A stretch of 7,268 nt of DNA from Chitinophaga pinensis. Its GTDB lineage: Bacteria; Bacteroidota; Bacteroidia; Flavobacteriales_D; Crocinitomicaceae. Every line of letters starts with the position of its first letter. Positions within the stretch are counted from its first letter, which is position 1. Shown in pieces: positions 1 through 7,184 of the stretch. A program made the translations under genes and the position numbers. The notes below the pieces were generated by a model that did not search any database, was not told the origin of the DNA, and was given only the letters and a program-made list of their open reading frames with translations. The DNA lies in NCBI GenBank assembly GCA_945897765.1, contig CAMDGP010000109.1:1-7268 (forward strand), in the 5' to 3' direction.

Positions 1-34
1 TAATATTAAAAAACGCATTTAAAAGATAATTCTT

Positions 35-42
35 TATTTTTG
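35..42 (+). promoter_or_regulatory. Bacteroidota-type -7 promoter element upstream of the beta-barrel gene
   Basis: TATTTTTG matches the TAnnTTTG -7 consensus used by the Bacteroidota primary sigma factor. It ends 30 bases before the ATG at 73, which would give an A/T-rich leader of roughly 25 bases with no Shine-Dalgarno sequence, as is usual in this phylum. No clear TTG is present at the -33 position (about 10-18), so the match rests on the -7 box alone. In sequence this AT-rich a chance match is possible. Confidence 0.5.
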
Positions 43-72
43 TTTCAAAATTAAACATTTAAACCAAATCTT

Positions 73-897
73 ATGAAAAGTATATTCACTAACAAAATTA
101 AATTCCTTGGAGCTTTCATTTTAGCATCAGGATTAACTTTCGGTCAAACGGCGGCTGACAAAAGAGTTCAAGCTGGGTTAACTGGGAACTTTGGATTAAA
201 CATGGTTAAAATGGGAACTTCTAAAATGCAATCAAATGGAATTGGTTCAAATATGAGTATCGGAATTAATTTACATACTACATTTAAAAATTCTAAAAAT
301 TTAGGTATTGCTACTGGAGTTGAATTTGATTTCGGATCTTTAAAATACAAACCTTCTGCTCCAACTTATTACAGCTATAACGATACAGAAATTTTATCAA
401 AAGACGATGCAGGTTCTCAAGCTGGAATTTTCCAAATCTCGGAAAGAACTCAAAAACCAGTTTTTGTAACCGTTCCACTTATGTTTTTATTTAGAACTGA
501 CTATATTGGTGATTTTAGGTATTTCGGAAAATTTGGAGTTAGGAATAGCTTCTTAGTGTCACAAAAAATTAACGATTCAGGAACTGATTTTTCAGTTGCA
601 AATCCTTTAGGAGAAGCATCAGACAATGAAAACATGAAGGCATCTGGTGAAATGTTTTTTTACAACGGTTCTGTTGGAATGTCAGCTGGTGCTGAATGGA
701 ACTTCGTTGGCTCAACCTGTTTAGTTGCAGAAATTGGATATTTTTATGGAATCACACCAATGTATCTAGACCGTAAAGAAGAAAACAAGACTTTATTCAC
801 TAGCGACAATGTTAATCCACTTATCTGGAATAGAACATATTTCTCCAATAAAGCAAACTTAAACCAATTAATGCTTAAAATCTCTATCTTATTCTAA
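73..897 (+). CDS. Outer-membrane beta-barrel protein (porin-like/PorT-like family), secreted
   Basis: Encodes 274 residues. The N-terminus is a signal peptide: basic residues up to about position 10 (MKSIFTNKIK), a hydrophobic core FLGAFILASGL, and a likely signal peptidase I site near G24/Q25, the common Bacteroidota 'xQ' mature start. The rest alternates polar and hydrophobic or aromatic residues in short strands, and the chain ends in KISILF, a terminal phenylalanine typical of barrels inserted by the BAM complex. A stretch near 130-165 (VTVPLMFLFRTD, then FRYFGKFGVRNSFL) resembles the central strands of the OMP_b-brl/PorT-type domain. Expected to sit in the outer membrane; ligand or role cannot be told. 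The ATG at 73 is chosen because it opens the signal peptide and follows a good -7 element. Only one base separates the stop from the nadE start. Barrel assignment is fairly safe; exact family is not. Confidence 0.8.
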   Translation: MKSIFTNKIKFLGAFILASGLTFGQTAADKRVQAGLTGNFGLNMVKMGTSKMQSNGIGSNMSIGINLHTTFKNSKNLGIATGVEFDFGSLKYKPSAPTYYSYNDTEILSKDDAGSQAGIFQISERTQKPVFVTVPLMFLFRTDYIGDFRYFGKFGVRNSFLVSQKINDSGTDFSVANPLGEASDNENMKASGEMFFYNGSVGMSAGAEWNFVGSTCLVAEIGYFYGITPMYLDRKEENKTLFTSDNVNPLIWNRTYFSNKANLNQLMLKISILF

Positions 898-898
898 G

Positions 899-1684
899 TT
901 GAATTCAATTGCAAAGTATATTGTAGATTGGTTAAATTCCTATTCAAAAAAATCAAACACCGAAGGTTTTGTAATTGGAATTTCTGGAGGCGTTGATTCA
1001 GCATTGACTTCAACTTTGTGTGCTTTAACTGGAAGAAAAGTAGTTTTGGTAAATATGCCGATTTTACAAACTTCTACCGAATATCAGAGAGCTCAAAAAC
1101 ATATTGAAAATTTAAAAAGTCGATTTGAAAATGTGGAGGCAGTTGAGATTGATTTAACTTCCGTTTTTCAAAGTTTCAGCGATAAAATGCCTTTTGAAAC
1201 AGCTGATTATTTATTAGCGATGGCAAATTCACGTGCCCGCATTCGAATGACAACCTTGTACGCAATCGCTCAAGTAAACGGATGTTTAGTGGCTGGAACT
1301 GGAAATAAAATTGAAGACTTTGGAATCGGATTTTACACCAAGTATGGCGATGGTGGTGTTGATTTAAGTCCAATTGCAGATTTAACTAAAACGCAGGTTT
1401 TCAAAGTTGCTAAAGCTGTTGATGTTATTGACGATATTTTAATTGCAAAACCTACTGATGGACTTTGGCCTGATGGCAGAAGCGATGAAGATCAAATCGG
1501 TGCTACTTATCCAGAATTGGAATGGGCTATGGAATTTAATGGCGATGAATCCCTAGTAAATGTAAGACAAAAAGAAGTATTAAAAATTTACCGATCCTAT
1601 CACCAAGCAAACAAACACAAAATGGAACCGATTCCAGTATGTGAATTACCACAAGTTCTGAAAGAAAATCTTTTATCACTTTGA
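899..1684 (+). CDS. nadE: NAD+ synthetase, ammonia-dependent type (NadE)
   Basis: Cytoplasmic enzyme for the last step of NAD+ biosynthesis: it adenylates deamido-NAD+ with ATP and amidates it with ammonia. The 261-residue chain is the short NH3-dependent form, with no N-terminal glutaminase (nitrilase) domain. Visible signatures are the PP-loop ATPase motif SGGVDS (29-34), NSRARIRMTTLY (110-121), GTGNKIEDFG (133-142) and GDGGVDLSPIADLTKTQV (150-167), the last two contributing to ATP and substrate binding in this family. The start is TTG at 899: the frame has no ATG upstream before an in-frame TAA at 869, and the first residues (IAKYIVDWLNSY) already match the family's N-terminal helix, so a later start would cut it. 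TTG lies one base after the preceding stop, suggesting translational coupling. No Shine-Dalgarno is visible. Function is secure; the start is likely. Confidence 0.95.
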   Translation: MNSIAKYIVDWLNSYSKKSNTEGFVIGISGGVDSALTSTLCALTGRKVVLVNMPILQTSTEYQRAQKHIENLKSRFENVEAVEIDLTSVFQSFSDKMPFETADYLLAMANSRARIRMTTLYAIAQVNGCLVAGTGNKIEDFGIGFYTKYGDGGVDLSPIADLTKTQVFKVAKAVDVIDDILIAKPTDGLWPDGRSDEDQIGATYPELEWAMEFNGDESLVNVRQKEVLKIYRSYHQANKHKMEPIPVCELPQVLKENLLSL

Positions 1685-1702
1685 TTTAATTTCAATCTAC
1701 AA

Positions 1703-3811
1703 ATGACTCGTTTTCTTGCGATTATACTTTTAATCACCCTGTCAAATTCTGTCTTTGGAAATAAAATCAAAAAGGGTTTTGAGGAATTAAACAAAAAAAA
1801 TTTCTACAATGCTGAAAGGTATTTTACAAAATCACTAAAAAAAAACACTTCTATTGCGTCTTTTGGATTAACTAAAATTTATTTGTCCAATGATTGGCGA
1901 AATCTTGATAGTGCTTACCGTTTGATTCTGCAAGCTGAAACAAGTTTTTCTCTAATTAAAGTAAAGCAAAGACCAAATTTAAAAGTCAAATATGATTTTG
2001 ATTCATTGGCAATACAAGCGATGAAGCAAAGAGTTAGTGAAGAAATTTTTAAAAATTATTTACAAAATCCAAGTGAATTAATTTTTGTGGAATTTATTAC
2101 CAAAAATGATTGGTCTCATTTAGTTCCAAAAGCAATTCATTTAAGAGATTCTATTGCATTTAATTCCGCAGAACAATTGAAGTCTTCAGTAGCTTTTGCT
2201 GAATTTTTAGCTAAATATCCAAATTCGTATCTTAGAGAGACTGCCAAGTACAACTTTGAGGAATTTCAATATTTAGAGTTTTCACGTAAAGGAAAAATTG
2301 AAGATTATGAAGCTTTCATTAATTGTTGTGAAATCAATCCACATTTTGAAGATGCCCAAAATCGACTATTTGAGTTAAGTACTCCTGATAAGTCGTTGGC
2401 ATCCTACCATGAATTCGCGAAAAAATACCCAAAAAATCGTAATGCAGAAGAAGCTTGGAGAATGGTTTATAAACTTTTCATGAAGGAATATTCGAAAGAG
2501 AAGTTCTTGGAGTTTAAAGAAAAATATCCCGATTATCCTTTTGTAAATGAAATTGAAGAAGACCTTAAACTATTAAGCGCAACATTTTATCCTTTTGTTC
2601 AAAATGGATTTTATGGTTATTTTGACAAAGAAGGGAAGACTATAATCGCGCCTCAATACGATCATTTAGGGGTTTTTCAAGATGGCTTAGCTGTTGCATC
2701 CAAAAATGATAAGTATGGATTGATTAATAAAAAGAATCAAGTTGTAGTTGATTTTGTTTTTGATGAAATCTTAGAATTTGTAGATGCAAGAGGAATTGTT
2801 TTTAAAGGAGACAGCGTAGGGTTAATTGATCGCTCAGGAAGGGAAGTTGTGCCAATAATCTACAACGATATTATTACTTTAGGTAATGGTCTCATTGCAG
2901 TTAAAGAAAAAAGTGATTCCAATTATTTCATTTCAGATATTAATTTTTCACCCAAAACTGCTGCTGTTTTTGAAGAAATTCAAGAGTTTAAGAAAGGAAT
3001 TTCGGTTGTAAAGACGAAAGATGGTTTTGGTGTTTTAAATACAAATTGTCAATGGTTAATCCCAGCAGCTTTTGAATCCATTCGCTTTCTGAATGACACT
3101 TTAGTGGAATATGGTTTCGCTGGTAAAAAAGGTTTAAGAACGTTGAATAACCTAAAGTTAACAGAAGCAATTTACGATGAGTTTTCAAAATTCGATGCAG
3201 TTGAAAAACAATTTATTGCAAAACAAGGGACTTTAATTTTTTACTTGAACGACCAAGGGAAGTTGCTCTTCGAAACACCAATGGAATACTTTCCAAATGC
3301 TTTTGAAGTTGCATTATTTTACAAGGGAATTAGTGTTTTTCGTAAAAAAGGCAAATATGGTTTGATTGATGCTGCAGGTAAAGAATATTTGAAGCCGACT
3401 TTTGATGCTTTGGGAAGACCACTTGTTGCCATTCCTGCGATTAAAGATCAGAAATGGGGAATCGTTGATTGGAAAGGGCGTTCGATTCTTCCTTATGAAT
3501 TTGACAATATTGAAACTATTGGCTATTTCGGGTTTATCGTTGAAAAAAATGGTTTACTTGGTTTCATGGATCAAGGGTTTCGTTTGACCATTCCAATTTC
3601 ATTTTCTATTGTTAAAGTTTTTGAAAATGATTATTTACTCGTTTCGAATGGCACAAAATATGGTTTGTATTCAAAAAAAGGAGAATTGATCATTCCTCTT
3701 GAATATGATTTAATTAAAGTTTTTGATGGAGATTGTTTATCTTTAATCAAAGAAAATGAAACTGCTTACTATTTTTTACGTTCTAAAATGTATCTTAAAC
3801 CAATAAAATGA
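1703..3811 (+). CDS. Exported TPR-like and WG-repeat protein
   Basis: Encodes 702 residues, specific function unknown. Residues 1-19 (MTRFLAIILLITLSNSVFG) form a signal peptide without a lipobox cysteine, so a periplasmic or surface location is inferred. Residues about 24-90 look like TPR helices (FEELNKKNFYNAERYFTKSL). Three helical segments each carry a K-Y-P turn (FAEFLAKYPNSY at 165-176, YHEFAKKYPKNR at 235-246, FLEFKEKYPDYP at 268-279), as in TPR-like envelope proteins. From about 302 to the end there are roughly eleven WG repeats of about 30-40 residues, with cores such as GYFDKEGKTIIAPQYD, KYGLIDAAGKEYLKPTFD, KWGIVDWKGRSILPYEFD and KYGLYSKKGELIIPLEYD. Several middle repeats are degenerate. 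WG repeats are beta-rich and presumed to mediate binding; no catalytic motif is seen. It starts 18 bases after nadE and overlaps the next gene by four bases, which suggests a joint role with it. Confidence 0.85.
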   Translation: MTRFLAIILLITLSNSVFGNKIKKGFEELNKKNFYNAERYFTKSLKKNTSIASFGLTKIYLSNDWRNLDSAYRLILQAETSFSLIKVKQRPNLKVKYDFDSLAIQAMKQRVSEEIFKNYLQNPSELIFVEFITKNDWSHLVPKAIHLRDSIAFNSAEQLKSSVAFAEFLAKYPNSYLRETAKYNFEEFQYLEFSRKGKIEDYEAFINCCEINPHFEDAQNRLFELSTPDKSLASYHEFAKKYPKNRNAEEAWRMVYKLFMKEYSKEKFLEFKEKYPDYPFVNEIEEDLKLLSATFYPFVQNGFYGYFDKEGKTIIAPQYDHLGVFQDGLAVASKNDKYGLINKKNQVVVDFVFDEILEFVDARGIVFKGDSVGLIDRSGREVVPIIYNDIITLGNGLIAVKEKSDSNYFISDINFSPKTAAVFEEIQEFKKGISVVKTKDGFGVLNTNCQWLIPAAFESIRFLNDTLVEYGFAGKKGLRTLNNLKLTEAIYDEFSKFDAVEKQFIAKQGTLIFYLNDQGKLLFETPMEYFPNAFEVALFYKGISVFRKKGKYGLIDAAGKEYLKPTFDALGRPLVAIPAIKDQKWGIVDWKGRSILPYEFDNIETIGYFGFIVEKNGLLGFMDQGFRLTIPISFSIVKVFENDYLLVSNGTKYGLYSKKGELIIPLEYDLIKVFDGDCLSLIKENETAYYFLRSKMYLKPIK
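2606..3802 (+). repeat. WG-repeat coding array (about 11 diverged protein repeats)
   Basis: This part of the preceding gene encodes about eleven copies of a degenerate unit: x-Y/W-G-hydrophobic-hydrophobic-D/N-xx-G-xx-hydrophobic-hydrophobic-xPxF/Y-D-x-I, then a short strand. Copies begin near residues 302, 337, 371, 407, 441, 476, 511, 550, 584, 618 and 652. Those at 302, 337, 371, 550, 584 and 652 are close to consensus; those at 407, 476 and 511 have lost the YG/WG core and are recognised by spacing and the trailing hydrophobic pattern. The last 14 residues may be a truncated twelfth copy. The repeats are similar in protein but not obviously in DNA, so this is an old array rather than a recent tandem duplication. 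Confidence 0.75.
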
Positions 3812-4575
3812 TAGGTTTTTTCAATCGTCCTGAACGTATTTTTTTCGCGATAATTGTTGCCATGTCTGTTTATGTTTTCATGTTTATTTATTTTCAAATT
3901 TCATCTTCAATAGAACTTATACCAATTGATCCATTTAATAATGATGAGGTAACAGTTGAAGTAAAAGATGAATTAGAAATTACTCCTGAACAAGTGGAAA
4001 TAAATGCATTGAATAGTGATCAAAACTTGACAAATGCAGTAAGAAATAACGCAGATAGTCGCCAAAAATCAAATGAAAACTGGTCACAAAATACTTCTAG
4101 TGGTGGAAATCCAGAGCAATCGGTCAAAGATTTTGAACGCCAATTATTTAGTGAAACTGGAGGAGATAAAGAGCGAGCAAAAATAAAAAACGAAGCAGAA
4201 GAGCAGAAAACAAAAATAATATCAAACGTCAACAATAAATCAACTTCAACTAATCAAACTTCAAAGTCAAATCAATTTGCTGGAAATGTGATGGTTGACT
4301 TCAGTTTAAAAGGCAGAACTGCATACGAAAACAATAATTGGTTTGTGAGAAATCCGGGATACACTTGTGGTCATGGATCAGCAGGAACTGTTGTTGTGCT
4401 AATTTCTGTTAACAACTCGGGGAAAGTAATAGCAACGACAATTGATGAAAGTCGAAGTGAAAATGCAACTTCATGTATGCGTGATCAAGCGTTAAAATAT
4501 GCTGGAATTTCTAAGTTTAATAGTAGTTCCTCAAATCAAGAAGGCTATATCAGATATCGATTTATTGCACAATAA
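3808..4575 (+). CDS. Membrane-anchored protein with TonB-like C-terminal domain
   Basis: Encodes 255 residues. After a short basic N-terminus (MIGFFNRPER) a single membrane segment spans about 11-30 (IFFAIIVAMSVYVFMFIYFQ), followed by an acidic stretch (residues 35-65) and a hydrophilic linker rich in N, S, Q, K and E (about 65-160). The C-terminal domain (about 164-255) has SLKGR, then GTVVVLISVNNSGKV (193-207), a conserved-looking ARG/ALK-type helix with C223, and a final strand YIRYRF. This matches the Bacteroidota TonB-like layout, in which the domain reaches the outer membrane through the periplasm. The linker lacks the Pro-Glu/Pro-Lys repeats of classical TonB, and no exbB/exbD is nearby, so energy coupling is not shown. 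C187 and C223 might form a disulfide. The ATG at 3808 overlaps the preceding TGA (ATGA), which indicates translational coupling. TonB-like is the best call; a generic anchored periplasmic protein remains possible. Confidence 0.65.
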   Translation: MIGFFNRPERIFFAIIVAMSVYVFMFIYFQISSSIELIPIDPFNNDEVTVEVKDELEITPEQVEINALNSDQNLTNAVRNNADSRQKSNENWSQNTSSGGNPEQSVKDFERQLFSETGGDKERAKIKNEAEEQKTKIISNVNNKSTSTNQTSKSNQFAGNVMVDFSLKGRTAYENNNWFVRNPGYTCGHGSAGTVVVLISVNNSGKVIATTIDESRSENATSCMRDQALKYAGISKFNSSSSNQEGYIRYRFIAQ

Positions 4576-4636
4576 GACAATAATATAATAAGGTGCCATT
4601 CAGTTACTATTTAGGTGATAAATTACTGAAATTATA

Positions 4637-4668
4637 TTCACTTTCATTTTTGATTAATAGTATCTTTG
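4637..4668 (+). promoter_or_regulatory. Promoter for the thrS-infC unit
   Basis: TATCTTTG at 4661-4668 is an exact TAnnTTTG -7 element. Twenty-one bases upstream, TTC at 4637-4639 is a two-of-three match to the -33 TTG. Transcription would begin about 5-7 bases after the box, near 4673-4676, leaving a leader of only about 11-14 bases (A/T only, no Shine-Dalgarno) before the ATG at 4687. The element lies in the only sizeable intergenic gap of the window, at the border of two functionally different gene groups, which supports it. The gap (4576-4686) shows no riboswitch, T-box or strong terminator. Confidence 0.65.
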
Positions 4669-4686
4669 CAACCTAATTTTTATTTT

Positions 4687-6627
4687 ATGCAAATCACTTT
4701 CCCTGATGGTGCCGTTCGCTCGTATGAACTGGGGACATCAGCACTACAAATTGCAGCAAGTATCTCTGAAGGTCTTGCAAGAAACGTTTTAGCGGCAAAA
4801 ATTAACGATACGGTTAAAGACGCTAATTTACCGATAACTGAAGATAGTAATTTACAGTTGTTAACCTGGAACGATGCAGAAGGCAAATCAACTATGTGGC
4901 ACTCGTCTGCTCACTTGATGGCCGAAGCATTGGAATTTCATTTTCCTGGGATTAAATTGGCAATTGGACCTCCTGTTACCAATGGATTCTATTACGACAT
5001 CGACTTTATGGAATATTCCATTACCGAAAAGGATTTGGAAAAAGTAGAGGCGAAAATGAAAGAATTGGCAAAAGCTAAAAATCAATTTATTCGTAAAGAA
5101 ATCTCTAAAGTTGAGGCAATTGCCTATTTTGAAGAAAAACAAGATCCTTATAAATTGGAATTGTTATCCGAGCTAGAAGACGGAACAATAACTTTCTATA
5201 CACAAGGAAATTTCACTGATTTATGTCGTGGCCCACACATTCCTGACACAGGATTTATTAAAGCAGTTAAATTGACTTCAATTGCTGGTGCATACTGGCG
5301 TGGAGATGAAAAAAATAAACAATTAACGCGTATTTACGGAATCACTTTTCCAAAGAATTCTGAATTGACAGAATATTTAGAGAAAGTTGAAGAAGCAAAA
5401 CGCCGAGACCATAGAAAATTAGGTAAAGAGTTAGAATTGTTTACTTTTTCTCAAAAAGTTGGACAAGGATTGCCATTGTGGTTACCGAAAGGAGCTGCTT
5501 TGAGAGAGCGTCTAGAAAATTTCTTAAAGAAAGCACAACGCAAAGCGGGTTACCAACAAGTAATAACTCCACACATTGGTAACAAAGAATTGTATGTGAC
5601 TTCAGGTCATTATGAGAAATATGGAGCCGATTCATTTCAACCAATTAAAACGCCAGATCCAAACGAGGAGTTTTATTTAAAACCAATGAATTGTCCGCAT
5701 CACTGCGAGATTTTTAAATCGAAACCACGTTCATACAAAGAATTACCAGCGCGTTTTGCTGAATTTGGAACCGTTTATCGCTATGAGCAATCTGGAGAAT
5801 TGCATGGTTTGACCCGTGTTCGTGGTTTTACTCAAGACGACGCACACATTTTTTGTACACAAGATCAAGTAAAAGACGAATTCAAAAAAGTAATCGATAT
5901 CGTTTTATATGTTTTGAAAACATTGGATTTCCAAAATTTCAAAGCTCAAATTTCTTTGCGTGACAAAACGAATCGTGCGAAATATATTGGTTCAGAAGAA
6001 AATTGGGTGAAAGCTGAAAATGCAATCATCGAAGCTGCAGCAGAAAAGAATTTGCCAACAGTTGTTGCTTACGGTGAGGCTGCATTCTATGGTCCAAAAT
6101 TGGATTTTATGGTACAAGATGCTTTGGGTAGAGAATGGCAATTAGGAACAATTCAAGTAGATTATAATTTACCGGAACGTTTTGAATTAGAGTACGTTGG
6201 TGCCGATAATCAAAAACACCGACCTGTGATGATTCACCGAGCACCGTTTGGTTCATTAGAACGTTTTGTTGCTGTGCTTTTAGAACATTGCGCAGGGGAT
6301 TTTCCATTATGGTTAGCTACAGAGCAATTTATTGTACTTCCAATTTCAGAGAAATACAATGAGTACGCAGAAAAAGTTTCAGAATTCCTAAATAATTCCG
6401 ATATTCGCGGTCTCGTTGACGATCGTAACGAAAAGATTGGTAAGAAAATACGCGATGCGGAAATTGGCAAAATACCTTTTATGTTGATTGTTGGAGAGAA
6501 AGAATTTGAACAAAATCAAGTGTCAGTAAGGCAAAGAGGAGAAGGAGATAGAGGTGCAATGTCACAAGATTCGTTTATAGAAATAGTAAAAGAAGCCGTT
6601 GAAAAAGAACTGGCAGTTGAAATTTAA
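4687..6627 (+). CDS. thrS: Threonyl-tRNA synthetase (ThrRS)
   Basis: Cytoplasmic class II synthetase that charges tRNA-Thr with threonine. With the start at ATG 4687 it has 646 residues, the normal bacterial full length. Domains in order: TGS (1-62); editing domain with HSSAH (72-76) and CRGPH (180-184), the H-x3-H and C-x3-H pair that clears Ser-tRNA-Thr; catalytic core from about 245 with zinc ligands C336 (MNCPHH), H387 (DDAHIF) and H517 (MIHRA), motif 2 arginine R365 (TVYRYEQSGELHG) and motif 3 arginine R526 (GSLERF); anticodon-binding domain about 545-646. These positions are offset by two to six from the E. coli residues C334, H385, H511, R363 and R520. A TTG at 4666 is in frame but lies inside the -7 promoter element and adds seven residues not expected before the TGS strand MQITFPDG, so it was rejected as the start. 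infC follows after eight bases. Confidence 0.97.
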   Translation: MQITFPDGAVRSYELGTSALQIAASISEGLARNVLAAKINDTVKDANLPITEDSNLQLLTWNDAEGKSTMWHSSAHLMAEALEFHFPGIKLAIGPPVTNGFYYDIDFMEYSITEKDLEKVEAKMKELAKAKNQFIRKEISKVEAIAYFEEKQDPYKLELLSELEDGTITFYTQGNFTDLCRGPHIPDTGFIKAVKLTSIAGAYWRGDEKNKQLTRIYGITFPKNSELTEYLEKVEEAKRRDHRKLGKELELFTFSQKVGQGLPLWLPKGAALRERLENFLKKAQRKAGYQQVITPHIGNKELYVTSGHYEKYGADSFQPIKTPDPNEEFYLKPMNCPHHCEIFKSKPRSYKELPARFAEFGTVYRYEQSGELHGLTRVRGFTQDDAHIFCTQDQVKDEFKKVIDIVLYVLKTLDFQNFKAQISLRDKTNRAKYIGSEENWVKAENAIIEAAAEKNLPTVVAYGEAAFYGPKLDFMVQDALGREWQLGTIQVDYNLPERFELEYVGADNQKHRPVMIHRAPFGSLERFVAVLLEHCAGDFPLWLATEQFIVLPISEKYNEYAEKVSEFLNNSDIRGLVDDRNEKIGKKIRDAEIGKIPFMLIVGEKEFEQNQVSVRQRGEGDRGAMSQDSFIEIVKEAVEKELAVEI

Positions 6628-6635
6628 TTAATTGA

Positions 6636-7181
6636 ATGAGGAAAAATTCCAGACCGTTTGTTAGGAGAGTTGAAGAAGCTCAACATCGTATTAATGACAA
6701 AATTATTGCTTCGGAAATACGTCTAGTTGTAGAAGGTGAAGAACCACAAGTAATGACTGTAGCTGCCGCAATAGCTTTGGCAACTGAGCAAGAAATGGAC
6801 TTAGTTGAAATTTCACCAAATGCGAAGCCACCAGTTTGTAAAATCTTGGATTATAAGAAGTTTTTGTATAATCAAAAGAGAAAACAAAAGGAATTAAAAG
6901 CTAAACAAAGTAAAGTTGTAGTAAAAGAAATTCGTTTTGGTCCAAATACCGATGACCATGATTTCAACTTTAAATTGGCGCACGCTCGAAAATTCTTAGA
7001 AGAAGGAAGTAAAGTGAAAGCTTACGTTTTCTTCCGCGGTAGAACAATCGTGTTTAAAGACCGAGGTGAAATCTTGTTACTAAAATTCGCTCAAGAATTG
7101 GCTGATGTTGGTGCGGTAGAGCAATTGCCAAAATTGGAAGGAAAGAAAATGATCATAATGATCAATTCGAAAAAGAAATAA
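6636..7181 (+). CDS. infC: Translation initiation factor IF-3
   Basis: Binds the 30S subunit, prevents 50S joining and checks start codon-initiator tRNA pairing. It has 181 residues, a typical length. The N-domain (about 15-80) carries RINDKI and the family signature around DLVEISPNAKPPVCKILDYK (55-74). The lysine-rich linker is at about 81-93 (KRKQKELKAKQSK). The C-domain (about 94-178) carries KEIRFGPNTDDHDFNFKL (97-114) and VKAYVFFRGRT (127-137), the main ribosome-contacting segment. The start is the ATG at 6636; an in-frame TGA lies directly upstream (6633-6635), so no longer form exists. Thus it does not use the rare AUU start that mediates IF3 autoregulation in E. coli. It is eight bases after thrS with no terminator or Shine-Dalgarno between, so co-transcription is likely. 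The usual partners rpmI and rplT would lie beyond the window end. Confidence 0.97.
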   Translation: MRKNSRPFVRRVEEAQHRINDKIIASEIRLVVEGEEPQVMTVAAAIALATEQEMDLVEISPNAKPPVCKILDYKKFLYNQKRKQKELKAKQSKVVVKEIRFGPNTDDHDFNFKLAHARKFLEEGSKVKAYVFFRGRTIVFKDRGEILLLKFAQELADVGAVEQLPKLEGKKMIIMINSKKK

Positions 7182-7184
7182 ATA

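Noticed and set aside
1676..1683. TCACTTTG as a possible -7 promoter element before the WG-repeat gene
   Set aside because: It misses the invariant second base of TAnnTTTG, lies at the very end of nadE, and has no convincing -33 partner. Co-transcription with nadE explains the gene better.
4601..4628. Possible hairpin between the TonB-like gene and thrS (CAGT...ACTG flanking ATTTA-GGTGA-TAAAT), considered as a terminator
   Set aside because: The two short stems (4 and 5 pairs, nearly all A-T in the inner one) are separated by mismatches of unequal length, and no T-run follows directly. It is too weak to call a terminator.
4666..4686. Seven-residue N-terminal extension of ThrRS from TTG 4666
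   Set aside because: The codon overlaps the promoter -7 element and the extension is not expected before the TGS domain; ATG 4687 is the better start.
4888..5142. Open frames on the - strand inside thrS and other genes (the longest is 84 codons here), considered as hidden genes
   Set aside because: They lie fully opposite strongly conserved coding sequence, are short, show no recognisable domain, and lack promoters or spacing typical of genes. They are shadows of the + strand genes.
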